DNA of 64,000 nt from Hippophae tibetana (taxonomy: Eukaryota; Streptophyta; Magnoliopsida; Rosales; Elaeagnaceae), in assembly GCA_037013495.1 (NCBI GenBank), contig JAZDXN010000029.1, positions 5,964,501 to 6,028,500 of the forward strand, written 5' to 3'. Of the stretch, positions 12,626-25,066 are shown one piece after another. Within the stretch, counting starts at the first letter, position 1. Every line of letters starts with the position of its first letter. The notes beneath the pieces are model-generated. The model ran no database searches. It was not told the origin of the DNA and saw nothing but the letters and a program-made list of their open reading frames with translations. The position numbers were made by a program, and so were the translations under genes.

Positions 12626-13907
12626 AGTGCTTTAAAGTTGTGAGAATGATTATTATAATAGAAAGATAGGAAATAAATCCCTTGAAGTCATTACATTTTC
12701 ATTCATCTCTAAGGCTTACACATGATATTCTGAATTGATGATTTTAATTGATGCATAAAAATAGTATGTGATTTCTTCATAAATTATTTCATTTGATTTC
12801 TTTCGTGAGATCAATGTTACACACTATTTTGAGCCTTTGTTATTTAAACATATGCAAATCCATTAGTTTATTTTTTTACATAACTTTTATTTGCATATAT
12901 CTTTATTTAGTGCTCGAACCCATAGAATAATTGTAACATTGATAGTATGACTTATGAGGATCAGAGTGGAAGCGAATTTGGATTCCCAAACACTAGTTGA
13001 GTCAATATAGATACATTTTTGATATGGAATATGAATTTGTAATTTGCAAATAATTTTTACATGAAATTGTGAATCTTTGTGATATTAATTTAACTTATGC
13101 TTTGAATTTTAATTATGAACTTAAAAGAGACTAAAGCATGAGAAGTTTTGTTATTTTACCTTTTACTTTGTTATTTTTCATTTTAGTTTTTAATTTTTTA
13201 AATTTAGTTTTATTTTTTTATTTTTTTGTTTTTATTTTTTTTATTTCTTTTAGTTTGTGCATTTATTAAGATATTTGTGGGTGTCATCATTGGAAGCCCA
13301 CCTGAGACTTAAACTCGTCCACTCAAGTAGCCTAAGGGTTCAAAGGTTTTTTGCATACGTTAAATGTAACCGTGTCAATTTACAAAAATGATTTAGGTTA
13401 GCTTTATTTATTTATTTTTTGTTTTTAGTTTTTTTTTATCAATTTTCTTATTAGAGGCTTGTAAGAAGCTGGGTGGGAGTTGTGATAAATTCTTAAAAAA
13501 TACTATTATTTCATGATTTATTTGTACTTAAATGAAATAAATATATTTTAATTTACATGATTTTATCATTATTTAAGTAAATATATGTTTTTGAAATCAT
13601 GAGTATGTTTCGTTGTTTTTCAGGTATTTTTGGCTTCAAAATTGATTTAAAAGATAAACACTTTAAGAATCATACATGAAGCACTCATTTTCAACTTAGA
13701 AGAATAAAATAATAATACATGTAAAAATTACATGTGATCCAACCAATTTGTAAGGGGTGAAACAATAAACAAAGTGAAGAAAAAAAGTTTGACTTAAGCT
13801 AGGATATGGATAAGTACTGATCATGATACAATCCTTTTTGGAAAAATTGAGGTAAACCAAAATTATAATGCAGGTATGGCTTAGATAAATTTCTCCCTCA
13901 CGATCCA

Positions 13908-15760
13908 TGATAAGTACTTAAAAAGCACTAAAATTACCATGATTTTATGCACATTAATTAATTAAAAAATATATATATTTATATGTTTTATCATATATTT
14001 ATATATATTTGTCTTTTTCAGAATCACGGGTATTTTTATTGTTTTTCAGGTATTTTGGCTTAAAAACGTAACTTCAAGACTCAAAGAGGAATACTGGAAA
14101 CAATACATCACAAATATATTAATAAATAAATGGGGAAAGGTCAAAAAATATGAAAAATATTGGACAAAATGGGTCAAAAATGTTAAAAAGGACCGCCGTG
14201 CCACCCAGCCGCGCGCAACACACCCCACGTCTGCGTGCATCAGCGCGCGCCTTGTCCCAGTTCCGCACGCGTCTCTCCTACTCCCGTGCACACCCCTGCG
14301 CGCCCAGGTGCCCTCTGTGCGCACCGCTGCCCATTTCGCCCCATTTTCGTGCGCAATTGCCCCCATGAAGTCATACTGACGTTATCAATTGCACTCCGCG
14401 TTTTCACATATTTTTAACATTTTTTCACTCACTTTTTCTCTCCATCCTCACCTATAAATACCCCCCTTATCTTCACTTCTAAACACACCTCAAAACACAC
14501 TTCTCTCTTCTTTGTTTCTCTTCATTTCTTAGTTTTTAGTTTTTTTAGTTTTTCTTAGTTTTAGTTAATTTCTCTTAGTTTTAGTTAATTTCTCTTAGTT
14601 TTAGAGTTCTTTTCTTTTTTGGGAAGAACTAGTTATGTTTTTGTAATTTATTAGCTTTTTGATTCAATAAATGGGAGTGCAAATTCCGCTTGGAGGTTTT
14701 CCAGCAACGGGAATAACATCGAAGTTCTGTAAGGATTTTATTTTCTTTATAGTTATTTTTTATGTTTTATTCTTACATGTTATATTTAATTTGTCTATGA
14801 TTAAATTTAACTCTGCTGGCTGTTTATAAACATGATGTAATAATAATGTTGTTATGCTTGCGAAATATTAAATAGGTAAAAATCTCTAAAATGAATTGAT
14901 TTTATTTTTATTCAAGATTTTATATTAAGAATGTTAGAGAGAAATATATTATTTTCATTACAAACTTAAATCTGAAAATTAGATTTTAAGGTTTAGTTAT
15001 CCGGTCTGATTTATTGTAGTGCTCTTTTATTTGTTGGCACAATCGCCCGGTAGTTAGAGTGAAGCTCTATTTCAAAAGTTTTTATAAGAATTATTATCTG
15101 AAAATATATTGACAACATGTTTTCAGTAGTGGTTTTAAAACTTGAAAGTTAGTACTCGGATAACTAAATTCTTAGGTTTAATTTGGAAACCTTGAATAAA
15201 GTTTAAACTATCTAACCCCACCAAAGGTGTCATTTAAATGGTTCATTTTCAATCTCTTAGAAAAAGGAATTAATTTAATTAACCAAATTAGTTATCAACC
15301 CCACCCATAAGTGTTAATTGATTTGTTTAGTTAACAAAGAATATCTAACCCCACCAAAGGTGGTATTCATACAAAAAAGGGAGAATCAATAAATATCAAT
15401 TCATATCTTTAATAACCTAAATAATATGAGCAAGCATAATTAACTTAGTTATTATATCCATAAATACTCCACTATTATAAAAGATAAAATTTGCATAAAT
15501 GTTTATTGAATTTATGTTTAATTTTATGTAAGTAGATTAAAAATACAAAAACCCAAAATATCATGACAGGATGTTTAGGATTTAATTTCGTTTTTAAAAG
15601 TTTGAATAATAAATTAAAAACCACATACATTCCTTCCTTAGATCGACCTTGGGAGTATACTTATCATTTTCTACGAAATGATTCGTGCACTTTCGAGAGT
15701 TTTACAAATATTAAAATCAAAGTATTGGCAAGAATTGGGGATGCCGGTTTTCGCTCATCA
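13908..15760 (+). mobile_element. Solo LTR of the non-coding gypsy family (TSD ATCCA)
   Basis: A 1,853-bp LTR beginning TGATAAGTAC and ending TCGCTCATCA, flanked on both sides by the 5-bp duplication ATCCA (13903-13907 and 15761-15765). It is the same family as the LTRs at 37.9-39.9, 43.5-45.4 and 55.3-56.9 kb. It has a GC-rich segment (14180-14370), CTATAAATA upstream of the leader, an AATAAA at 14666 and the family's AT-rich 3' half. It lies within LTR2 and is therefore younger than it. With a perfect duplication and no interior, it is best read as a solo LTR formed by LTR-LTR recombination. Confidence 0.92.
14180..14370 (+). repeat. GC-rich island inside the solo LTR
   Basis: About 190 bp rich in GCGCGC, CCCC and CACG words within an otherwise strongly AT-rich LTR. 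The same position is occupied by different GC-rich sequence in the copies at 33.8, 39.4 and 45.0 kb, and is deleted in the copy at 55.4 kb. Confidence 0.8.
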
Positions 15761-17748
15761 ATCCACTTTGCTACCCTATTTTCGACTATAAGTAGGACTC
15801 ATTTTCTATGGTTTTGAGACACCAAAAATCAGAGAAGAAACATATAGTAGTTTTGTAGTTTTCAATTTTTCTCTAGCCGTTCGTAGGAATAGGTTTAGGG
15901 CAATTTTTAGGTTAGTTGTTCCACCACCATGTAAATATATTGAGAGAAAAACCTCCAATTTTAAAGATAATCCAAGGATTTAAAGAAGGTAGTGACAATT
16001 CATAAGAGACATGGAGTCTTTTTTATCTAGAAGGGATAATTTCATTGTTGTATCTTTTATTTCTCTTTGTAATATGTATGTAAGATTTTAGGTTTTGCTC
16101 TCAATGGTTGGAATAACAGTTTTGTAATTTAAATAAATAAAAGTTAAGATTTATTCTTATTCATGATCTTCAAATCTTTAATTATAATTCAATGATAGAC
16201 CAAATCTTAGTTTATGATTAAATAAAAAAATTTAGAATTATGCATTAGAAATGTCATCGTTGCGTAATTGTGCATAAGTGTATAAGAGTTTAATTTAATT
16301 TCATTTATCAATTCCAAGGTCGACTAAGAAATTTATTAATTAAATGAGATTAAATTCGTTAATTAAAAAAACTTTAATTATAAATTAATGATGGACCAAA
16401 TCTTGATTTATAATTAAAAAATATATATACCTTAGGTTTGGCTATTTTTAATCTCAAGCTTGATCAAGGGAAATTTTCAATTAATTGAAGATTTTGGTGT
16501 ATATATATTTCTTTCTTTAGTTTACAAATTAATCAATTTCGACCATAGTCAAGGAAGAGTCGATAAACTAATTATCATTATAAACTCACCAAGATTATGG
16601 GGAGTTTTATTTAAAAAGAAATTAAATTAGTAAATCTAGCTTATATTTAAATCATTTAATTTATTTTATCTATTAAGGGATATTCTTGTTAAAATTTCAT
16701 ATACATCCATCATCCTAGGTTCGACATAGTTTTATTGCTTTCATTTATCATTTTAATTTATTTGCTTTTATTTATATACTTTTATTTACTTTATTTCTTT
16801 AGATGTTAATTTAATTTAGAATTTAGAATTTTATTTTTCAAACCAAAAATTTGTTAGAATGTTTAGGATTATTTCTTTCTTAACTATATTAAAAAATAGA
16901 TTAACTTTTTTAAACCATCACAGTTCCTTGAGGGACAATCTCATGAATATACTTTTCGTTTATTACAAGTGATTTTTTTACTTGCGAGTTTTTTATAAAT
17001 ACAAAATTTGAAAATAAAGTTTTTGTGCATCAATTAGAAAAGAGAGTTTTGAAATTTTTTTTTATATAAAAATAAAATATAAAGCAATGAATAAAATAAT
17101 GATCACACAAATTAAGAGAAACATGTGATTATGAGATTATCCGCACTACTAGCCTATAATCTAACCAATTATGTTATGAATCAATATTAGAACTATTCTT
17201 GAATTTTTAACTTTAGCTTGGGAAATCTAGGCATGTAAAGCTAGACTTTGTATTGCACATTTCCTTATTGTATTATTATTAAAGATTTGCTTATTTACTA
17301 ACCTAAATCCTAAACAAGCTATAGGTACACTTACAAGATTTAATATATTCATTGAATTAAGTTATAAAAAAGAGTTGACTAAATTAGACATGATTACAAT
17401 CATTGGTAACCCTTAATGAACGTTTTCAACCCTACTTGTCACACCTATCATAAGGAAAAAAAATATCACTTTTAATAAGAATATTAGCAATTACATAGTA
17501 ATATCTTAGACTAGCATTAAACATATTCAAGCAATAAATTAGTTAGCTACTCCAATTTTTACATGCATAGTTTTTGAAATTTAAAAATAGAGTCAAACAC
17601 ATTGAAAATCAAGAATTGAATATAAAAATCCATCAAAGCATTATATTAATTAAAATCATAGTTCAGGGCGTGGAAATTTCCCAAAACCACATAAATACAT
17701 TAGCTAGGCATAGATTTTGAAAGAATCACAATTAAAATTATAGAAAAC

Positions 17749-17750
<2 letters not shown>

Positions 17751-17809
<59 letters not shown>
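17751..17809 (+). repeat. (AAG)n microsatellite, about 20 units
   Basis: An uninterrupted run of the AAG/GAA trinucleotide of about 59 bases. There are no interruptions, so it is likely length-variable between individuals. Confidence 0.97.
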
Positions 17810-17810
<1 letters not shown>

Positions 17811-17861
17811 CAATGGTTTATTTCTATCTCCTTAATTATCTATTTAAATTATATCTTGACT

Positions 17862-18021
17862 CTAGCCTTCAATTTCTTTAAAAACCTATATCTTTTACGT
17901 AAATTTTGTGTCTATAATCTATGGCTATTTTGTTGCTAATCCTAGCCTTCAATTTCTTTAAAAACCTATATCTTTTATGTAAATTTTGTGTCTATAATCT
18001 ATGGCTATTTTGTTGCTAACC
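17862..18021. repeat. 80-bp tandem duplication
   Basis: Two copies starting CTAGCCTTCAATTTC (17862 and 17942), identical except for about two bases (for example TTTTACGT versus TTTTATGT). The near-identity suggests a recent duplication. Confidence 0.95.
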
Positions 18022-18394
18022 CTAGCTACATATTTATAGTAAAAGAATTATAACGTAGTTAGGATTAGGTTTTTAGATGTCTAAAACACTTAAAATTATA
18101 ATCTAACAAATTTGGATAGGGATGAGCTAAAAATTAGGAGTTCAAGTGAAAATTTGAGATAGTAGGCCATAACACATGTCGATTCATGCTACAGTGTGAG
18201 ATTATTCCTGGTTCTTCCAATTTCATTTGAGAGGCTTATGATGCGACGTACATATACCCATGTCGGGGCGAGCATGCTTAGTTTTTCTAATTTAACGTTT
18301 TGACCCCTTCTTGATGTACTATGTACAAATGTTTGCATTAAGATCCTCCATTATATTATAATTTGCCCCTAATTGTGGGGATTTGTTCAGTCGT

Positions 18395-19513
18395 TTGGAA
18401 TTTACAACTTAAATTGAATGACTTAGGTAAAAATTAAAAGTATATGCCTTTCTCTTCATTCATGCATTATTATGACTTTTAAAAAAAGACATATATAGGG
18501 TTACCTAAACCAATAAAAGAAAAAGCTACAAATGGACCACCCATTTTATCATACAAAAAATATATATAATCTATACATGGGTCCTCTACATACATAAAAT
18601 AAATCTTTAAAAAAGAGAGAAAGAAGAATTAAAAAAAAGAGAGAAAAATCAATTGTATAAACTGAATACTATGAACCAAATATATCCTACCAAATTGTGA
18701 GAAATAACTAAATGTGAAAAAAAGACAAGCAATAAAGCCCTAATAAGCCATTTGCATTTTCTTCATCTTTCAAAGGCATATATATAAATTTAAAATTTTT
18801 ATTTGATAAATTTGATTGATACATGAAAGTAATATGTGATTTCTTTATAAATCATATTATTTGATTTCTTTCATGAGATCATTATTATGCACTACGTTGA
18901 GACTTTTATTCTTTAAACATATGCAAAACTATTAGTTTATTTCTTTTATAAACACTATTCGCATATACCATTGAATGAGTACTTGAACCAATAGGATCAC
19001 TGTTATTGAGAGTATTCCTTATGAGGTTAAAGTTGAAGCGAATTTGGAATCCTTAACTAATATTGGGTAAATTTAATATTGATATATTTTTTATTTGAAT
19101 ACGAAAGTGATTTTCATCTAATTATTATAATAAATCATGAATGTTTAGAATATTAAAATAACTTATGATATGGATTTTAATTGTAATCTTAGAAAATTTT
19201 AAAAAGTATGATAAGTTGTTTTATTCTTTTTTTTAATCCTTTTACTTTGTTTTAAATTTTAAATTTTATGTGTTGTTTATTTGTTTTTGTTATTTGCATT
19301 TAATTGTAATATTTGTTGTTATTATATCTAAAAATACTCACGAAACTTAAACTTGTCCATTAGGGTAACTTGGGGGGTTTAAAGGCTTGTTGCATTTACT
19401 AAATGCAACCGTGTCAATCTTCGAAAATGATTTAGGATAGTTTTATTTTAATTTTTACTTTTAATTGTTTTCCATTCTTGCTAAGAGACTAGTAAGAAGT
19501 CGATTAGAGGTTG
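18395..19513 (+). repeat. 3' interior segment of the non-coding gypsy family
   Basis: Collinear with 10600-13482 (minus its insertion), 25900-27016 and, inverted, 39864-41000. Shared landmarks are the CATTCATGCAT region, ACATGGGTCCTC, TTGCATTTTCTTCATCT, AATGCAACCGTGTCAAT and a final purine-rich stretch AGAGGTTG just before the LTR start. It is non-coding. Conservation across four copies shows it is a fixed part of the element. Confidence 0.75.
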
Positions 19514-21224
19514 TGATGAATGCTCAAAAACACTCAATATATCATGATTTTATGCATGTTTAATGTTAAATAGAGTTGTATTTGCTTAGTTTTATTATCA
19601 TTTTAATTTTATTTTTGGAATTATAGGTATATTTTGTTATATTTCAAGAATTTTAGTTTTAAAGAAAAGATAAACTTGAATAACATTTGAAAAATTATAC
19701 TTGAAAAAACTCCATTATAACTTTAAAACTTAAAAAAATAATATATGTAAAGTATTATATAGGTTAAAAAATACAAGAAAATATGGGTCTAAATTTGATC
19801 AAATCAATGCATGTCATGGCATGAATTTTTATGTGTCGCAGAGTGACTCTAATGGACTGAATATAAGGCATCCCAAATTCTATATGGGCTGTGGTATGAA
19901 TATGTTATGTGCTTTGTGCGAGTTTATTGGATCTGTCCAAACTGTATAACAGTGTGTGTATGCAGCAGCTTGAAAAATTATGTGTCGCAGTGTCAGACTT
20001 ATGATCCTTATTTTTCTCCTTTTATGCATCAATAAATAGGACCCTATTTGCATTGTATCAATCATCCTTTATCCCTCATCTCTTATAATCCTTCTTAGGT
20101 TTTCTCTAAGCTTTTTAGCCTTTCTTTTAGTAGTTTTAAGTTCGTCTCTCAATTGAGAGTTGAACAAATTTTAGTTTATATAATAGTTTTAGTTTTAATT
20201 TAATAAACAATACGACAATTCTATTTGGAGGTTTTTCAGAACAAAAAAATATTAATTTTTGTTGAGGTATATTTAAATGTATTCTTTTCATATTATCTTT
20301 ACGTGTTATTTTACATGTTATGTTTAATTTATTGATCATTTATTAAAATATGCATGTCTAGCTATAAATAAAATGGGTTATTAGCAATGTTGTTATGTTT
20401 GTGAAATATTAAAGTAGATTAAATTATAAAATAAATTAAGTTTTATTCTTCGTCAAGATTAGAACGAAGTTTGTAATAGAAAAATATATTGACCAAGTAT
20501 TTTTCATAATAATCAAGAGAGTTAGATTTAAGATTTAATTATATGAATCTAATGTAGAGTCAACTATTAGATGTTAGATGAACTATTCTGGATCTGATTT
20601 AGAGAACTCTATTTCAAAGATTTTATAAGAATTATTATTTAAAGATATATTGACAACATATAATTCATAATAGTTTTAAAATCTTAAAGTAAGTAGTTAG
20701 ATACTTAAATCATTAAAACAACTTAGACACATTGATGAGAGTTTAAATTGTTAGGCTCCACCTAAGGAGAAATTAAATGGTTTGATAATCTCTCATAAAA
20801 GAAGTAGAATTTAATAATTAATCGATTGGTAGGCCCTATCTACGGATATTAACTAGTTTATTATTAACATTGAGAATGATCCATGCCTTAGAATATTTTC
20901 ATACAAAAAAAGGAGAATTAATAGTCTTAATTTATATTTTTAATGACCTACTGAATATTGAACAAGCATAATTAACTAACTAATATATCTCATAAATTCT
21001 CTACTGCATGATAAATGTTCAATTGCCTAAATGTTTATTGAATCTATCTTTATTCTTATCCCACTAGTTTAGATCTCAAACTGAAACAATCATGACAAGA
21101 TGTTTATGCTTTTATTTTCATTTTTAAGAATTTATTGAATAATTTAAAAAACATATGATTCCTCTTTAATTCATTTGTACACTTACGAGCTATTTTATAA
21201 ATTATACCTAATTTAGACACATCA
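19514..21224 (+). repeat. LTR3, about 1.71 kb
   Basis: Begins TGATGAATGCTCAAAAACAC and ends GACACATCA, followed by AGTTTTGGTG, the first bases of the expected primer-binding site. It resembles LTR4 best: both share TCTCAATTGAGAGTTGAACA and GGAGGTTTTTCAG, while the central part differs. Confidence 0.7.
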
Positions 21225-21564
21225 AGTTTTGGTGTAATTGTAAGGAAAAACATGCAATAATATTTAAAACTAAGATAACCTTTCCAAGCATGACTTGCCC
21301 GTATGAAAAATTTCTTACTTTTCCCAAGTAATCAAAATGTTCACGACAATGTCTTTTTGTCTATGATTTTTACAAATTCTCAATTGGACTCCCTATTAGA
21401 AAGTTATATCAACATTAAAACCACCACTCAATGTGTTCACATTCCCATTTTTGAAGGGAGAACATTTACCCAAATATGTGGGCTTGTTAACCTATTGGCT
21501 ACCCAAGACCGTGGAACCCTGTGATGGGTTGCTTGATGAATGGATGAAATCCTATATCTTTCTC

Positions 21565-21572
21565 TATATAAA
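21565..21572 (+). promoter_or_regulatory. TATA-like box with pyrimidine leader
   Basis: TATATAAA preceded by TCTC and followed within 15 bp by a CT-rich leader, the usual layout of a plant LTR promoter. It lies upstream of the gag relic and could mark an otherwise unrecognised LTR. No matching second copy was found. Confidence 0.35.
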
Positions 21573-21939
21573 GATAGCTTCTCTCCCCCCTCTCTTCACT
21601 TTTTCATTCTAACTTTCAAAGCTCAATTTTGAGAGAGAAATAAGAATGGAAGAGGTTGCCATCAAGATTTGGTAAGTCTTTATTTTTTCAACTTTTTCCA
21701 TTTATTTATTTTCCTAACACTTTGTAGAAGATGTAGGTTTTTTTATTTTCTTTCTATTCAAACACCTCGTGCTCCATGACACTTAAAATCATCCTTTCCT
21801 ATGCAGGAAGTGATGAAGGATGGGATGATTGATGGATATGATCATCGTAGGCCTTTATTGGGATGAGTAAGCATAGATCGTGAGGGGTCGCATGAGGTGG
21901 TCATTGAGTGAAGGATCGATGGGGGAGTAGAGGACCCAT

Positions 21940-22085
21940 GTCTAGTAGGCCATGGTGTGTCTGACCATGGTATGTTCGAATATAGTCTGACCACCCATGG
22001 TGTGTTTGGCCATGGCTCGACCAATCATGGATTGTTTGGCCATGGTTCGGCCACTAAGGAAATGTCTGACCATGATGTGGGTAGG
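21940..22085 (+). repeat. Degenerate repeat of about 30 bp with CCATGG words
   Basis: Several imperfect units of the type TGGCCATGG..CG(A/G)CCA.. alternate with TGACCATGGT. This minisatellite-like leader lies between the TATA-like site and the gag relic. Confidence 0.6.
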
Positions 22086-22194
22086 TCGAGTCCATGCATT
22101 GGTTGATGAGTGCACATCGAGTTGAGCAATGGTTTTGGATCATCCAATTGGGTGAGGTTGTTTGAAATTATGAATTGAGAAATATTTATTTTTC

Positions 22195-22862
22195 CATGTT
22201 ACCTTCTCTTAATGGCCTACCTAATGAAGACTCTTTGTCTTTCATTAGGGATATCTATTCCATAGTCCAAACATTCCCTCTTGGTGTACTCACCGAGGAC
22301 CAACTTAGAATGTAGTGTTTTCCCTACACCTTCAAGAACAGGGCCAAGGCTTGGCTAATGTCACTCCTTTTAGGTTCTTTGATGATATGGGAGGATGTAT
22401 ATAGTAAATTTATAGGAAAATTCTATTCCCATAAAAAAAATTAAAGGTGAGAACAAAGATTGCAACTTTCTCTCAGATGAAGGGATAACTTTTCCACAAT
22501 GCCCTCATCGTAGCTATCCTCTACAACTGTAGAGCCAATTTTCTTAGATGGATTGACATAACAATGTTAGTTCATCATTGACAACATCATAGGAGGAGTA
22601 ATGGAACAAAAGATAGGCTCAGAGACTTATAATCTCTTTGAGATGTTGGGTGCTAATTCCGAATAAAAAAGCTCTCAAGTGAGGAGAGTTGAAATCCATG
22701 AAATAGACTTAAATACTAAAGTACAAATGCAACTTGTACTACTGACCAAGCAAGTTTCACTTCTCACTACATTTTCCACAACCAATAAAGAAAAATATAG
22801 ATTGTGTATTACTTTGGGAAACAACGTTAATGCCTATCCCTATCAAGAAGAAGTAGTTTCTT
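22195..22862 (+). pseudogene. Ty3/gypsy gag relic (Retrotrans_gag type)
   Basis: Translation shows LPNEDSLSFIRDIYSIVQTF, then LTEDQLRM, then CFPYTFKNRAKAWLMSL and IWEDVYSKFIGKFYSHKK. These correspond to the plant Athila/Tat gag landmarks (the region before RLFPFSLRDKAKAWLNSL, and TWEEL..KFL.KFFP). A later block with YNLFEMLGANS and LLTKQVSLL matches the conserved helical tail (YELLE.MA, LDLLTKQ). In-frame stops and a frameshift after the lysine run make it non-functional. Protease, RT and integrase are absent. Confidence 0.75.
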
Positions 22863-23934
22863 GACCTAAATAGGTCAATATATTTAGGGGTTATCAACCA
22901 AGACCAAGGATGATCCCAATACAAACACTTATAACCTAGGGTGGAGGAATCATCCCAATTTATTTTGCAGGTAAAACGATCCTCCATTTTCCCAAAACTC
23001 AAATCAATAGGGCCAGTAATTCCACCAATAGCTACTTAGAAATCCTCCCAGCAAACCAAATCTAGAGGATAACTTGAATGCATCCATTCAAGTTAGCAGA
23101 GACAACCAATCAATAAAAAATCAAAGGTTGGACTATGTGGAGGCTTCTTTAAAAAAGGTGAAAGTATAAGTGGGGCAGCTAATTGAACACTTGTAAAAGC
23201 AATGCATGGATGAGAAATAAGCCATTATTTTATGGTTATCTTAATTTAGTTTCATTTTTAGAATTTTTTTATTATTTTGTTTATTTAAGCATAGGTAAAA
23301 ATTATCTTTGTGATTGTTATTTTAATTATAGTATATAATAATAATAATAAAATTAAAAAAGGGGGAATCTCATGAAGGTGAAGAATTAATGCTCACTATT
23401 GCACACATAATACTCATGCCACGACACATGTGTTTTACTTATAAACTGAGGGAAGTTAAAAGATGCATGCTGTGGAATCAGAAAAACATCTTTGTGGTGC
23501 ACATTGAAAATTTTTGGTATATTTTTAGTCTTATGCAAAAACACTCACTTTTTCCCCAAATTTTCTCACTTTCTTCACCAAACTTTACAATCACATTTTT
23601 CTTCCATTATCTCGCAAGTGTTTTCACACAAATCACTTTCCTACCCATTCCATTAGTTTTTTTTTTTGGAAAAATGATCAACTCTTCAACAATTCTTCAT
23701 CTTCTTCAAGAGGTATTCTTCAATTTCTTCATTCTTAACAACAAAAGTAAATAAAAAAATTAGAATTTTTTAAAATTCTATGATTTGTTTTGTAAATTTT
23801 ATGAGATTATTAAGAATTTCAAACCCTAATTTGGATTAAGTAAAGGTAGAAAATTATTTTGTATTAAAATTTTAATGTGTTGTTTTTCTAGATCTGTGAG
23901 AACCCTTAGATTTAGATATTATTGATTTTTTAAA

Positions 23935-25066
23935 ATGGCATCAAAAGTATGTATGAATGATAAAGGAAAAGGGGTATAAACTTCTAAGGATCATAATAGG
24001 GCCAAATTAGTCAGTTATGAGGCCAAATCAAGGTTTGAAAAAGCCATAGAAGTGAATAAAGGTTTTATAGTGGAAAGAGGAATGGACTTTAGTTTGGGGC
24101 CTAATGCTTAATTTGAGGAAGTGTTTTAGGTTATAGTAGTATTAGGATGGAATATGTTTGTTAAGGAAACATATGCTGCTATAGAATCACTTGTTTAAAG
24201 AATTTTATGCAAATGTTCCTTAAGCTATTGATAATATAGTTGAAGTATGGAGTGTACTAGTCCCATTTGGGCCAATTGATATCAATACTCATTATAGTTT
24301 AACAAATATTGGACAGGGTGAATATGAGGTATATTTGAAATTTTTTGGTTATGTTACAATACTTGAAACCTTAACTTTAGAAGGGGTTAAATGGAGTTAT
24401 GCTGGTGGAAAACATAAGGCTTTTGAAGCTAAGTATTTGGATAGAGTTATCTACATATGGAAATTCTTTGTTTGTTCAAGACTAATACCCACTAGACATT
24501 ACAACTCTGTGGACAGAGAGAAGATTGTATGCAATAACATCCAAAATGTCTATAGATGTAGGAAATATAATTCATCATAGGATTAAGTTATGTGCTAATA
24601 TTCACCATCTGAATTACTTTTTCCCCCAAGCTAGTCACTATTTTATGTAAAAGAGAGAGGCAACTCACTCCAAAGGTGAAGTTATTATTCAATATGGTGA
24701 ATTATTAAATATGGCCTATTTCAATGAACTCACTTCTAGTACCAATATTACCCAAAGGGATAGGACCACTTCTTCATCTAAGATGACTATGAAAGATAAT
24801 TTAGGTGAAAGAATGAATGACTTGAAAAACTTTAATCAATCTTATGATGCGTAACAAGTTGCATTTTTAGATCGACAAAATCGTAATCAGGTGGATCATA
24901 ACCACTTAATGTATGAAATGAAAATTATACAACTTAACCATCTCGAGGTGGATATAAGCCATTTAGTAGTACCCAAGTATAAATATTATGATTTCACTGA
25001 TACACCACCTGAGAAATCGTGACAACAATTTGAAGAACAAGATCCAAATGACACGGAGGACTGAGC
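23935..25066 (+). pseudogene. Relic of the plant 'putative transposon protein' family
   Basis: The frame opens at ATG 23935 with a Lys/Gly-rich start and continues as SYEAKSRFEKAIEVNKGFIV, GWNMFVKETYAAIESLV, VKWSYAGGKHKAFEAKYL, WKFFVCSRLIPTRHYNSV and, after a frameshift, MSIDVGNIIHHRIK. This order matches the plant transposon-associated domain with ERG.., FYAN.., VKW....GK.L.F.A..L and F..SRL.PT.H.SDVT..RA that accompanies gypsy-type elements in place of pol. There are several stops. Its function in intact elements is not known to me. It is in the same orientation as the flanking LTRs. Confidence 0.65.

Larger units (their letters stand above)
7187..17032 (+). mobile_element. Non-coding gypsy-type LTR element, units LTR1-LTR2
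   Basis: Two related LTRs (7187-8859 and 13483-17032, the second split by a younger solo LTR) flank an interior with no recognisable gag or pol. Behind LTR1 lies a decayed tRNA-Asp primer-binding site. Ahead of LTR2 lies a purine-rich tract ending GGGTGGGAGTTG. The interior holds a long A-rich then T-rich low-complexity zone (9000-9900), a guanine-rich conserved block near 10110, and an inserted copy of the unclassified repeat. The organisation matches large non-autonomous retrotransposon derivatives. No clean target duplication was found outside the two LTRs. Confidence 0.7.
13483..17032 (+). repeat. LTR2, split by a solo LTR
   Basis: Starts TGATAAATTC after a guanine-rich tract, runs to 13907, resumes at about 15766 and reaches its usual end near 17017. 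Without the insertion its length (about 1.68 kb) equals LTR1. The usual end is followed by AAGTTTTTGTGCATCA, which looks like the start of a primer-binding site and then a second LTR-like terminus. Confidence 0.7.
17033..18394. other. Unassigned segment between LTR2 and the next element interior
   Basis: No protein signal. It contains an (AAG)n microsatellite and an 80-bp tandem duplication. It may be a decayed interior of the same family or host DNA; the sequence alone does not decide. Confidence 0.4.

Noticed and set aside
14046..14417. Pro/Arg-rich frames on both strands
   Set aside because: GC-rich island of the solo LTR. Long frames arise because stop codons are scarce in GC-rich DNA.
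15563..15817. A reading frame beginning MTGCLGFNFVF that recurs at 37965-38162 and 43563-43760 (minus) and 56673-56891
   Set aside because: It falls at the 3' end of the family LTR in every copy and simply reflects LTR sequence similarity. It runs out of the LTR into unrelated flanks and shows no codon-level constraint that I can see.
23389..23755. Phe-rich frame of 121 codons upstream of the transposon-protein relic
   Set aside because: Translation of a pyrimidine-rich leader. Composition is that of CT/T-rich DNA.
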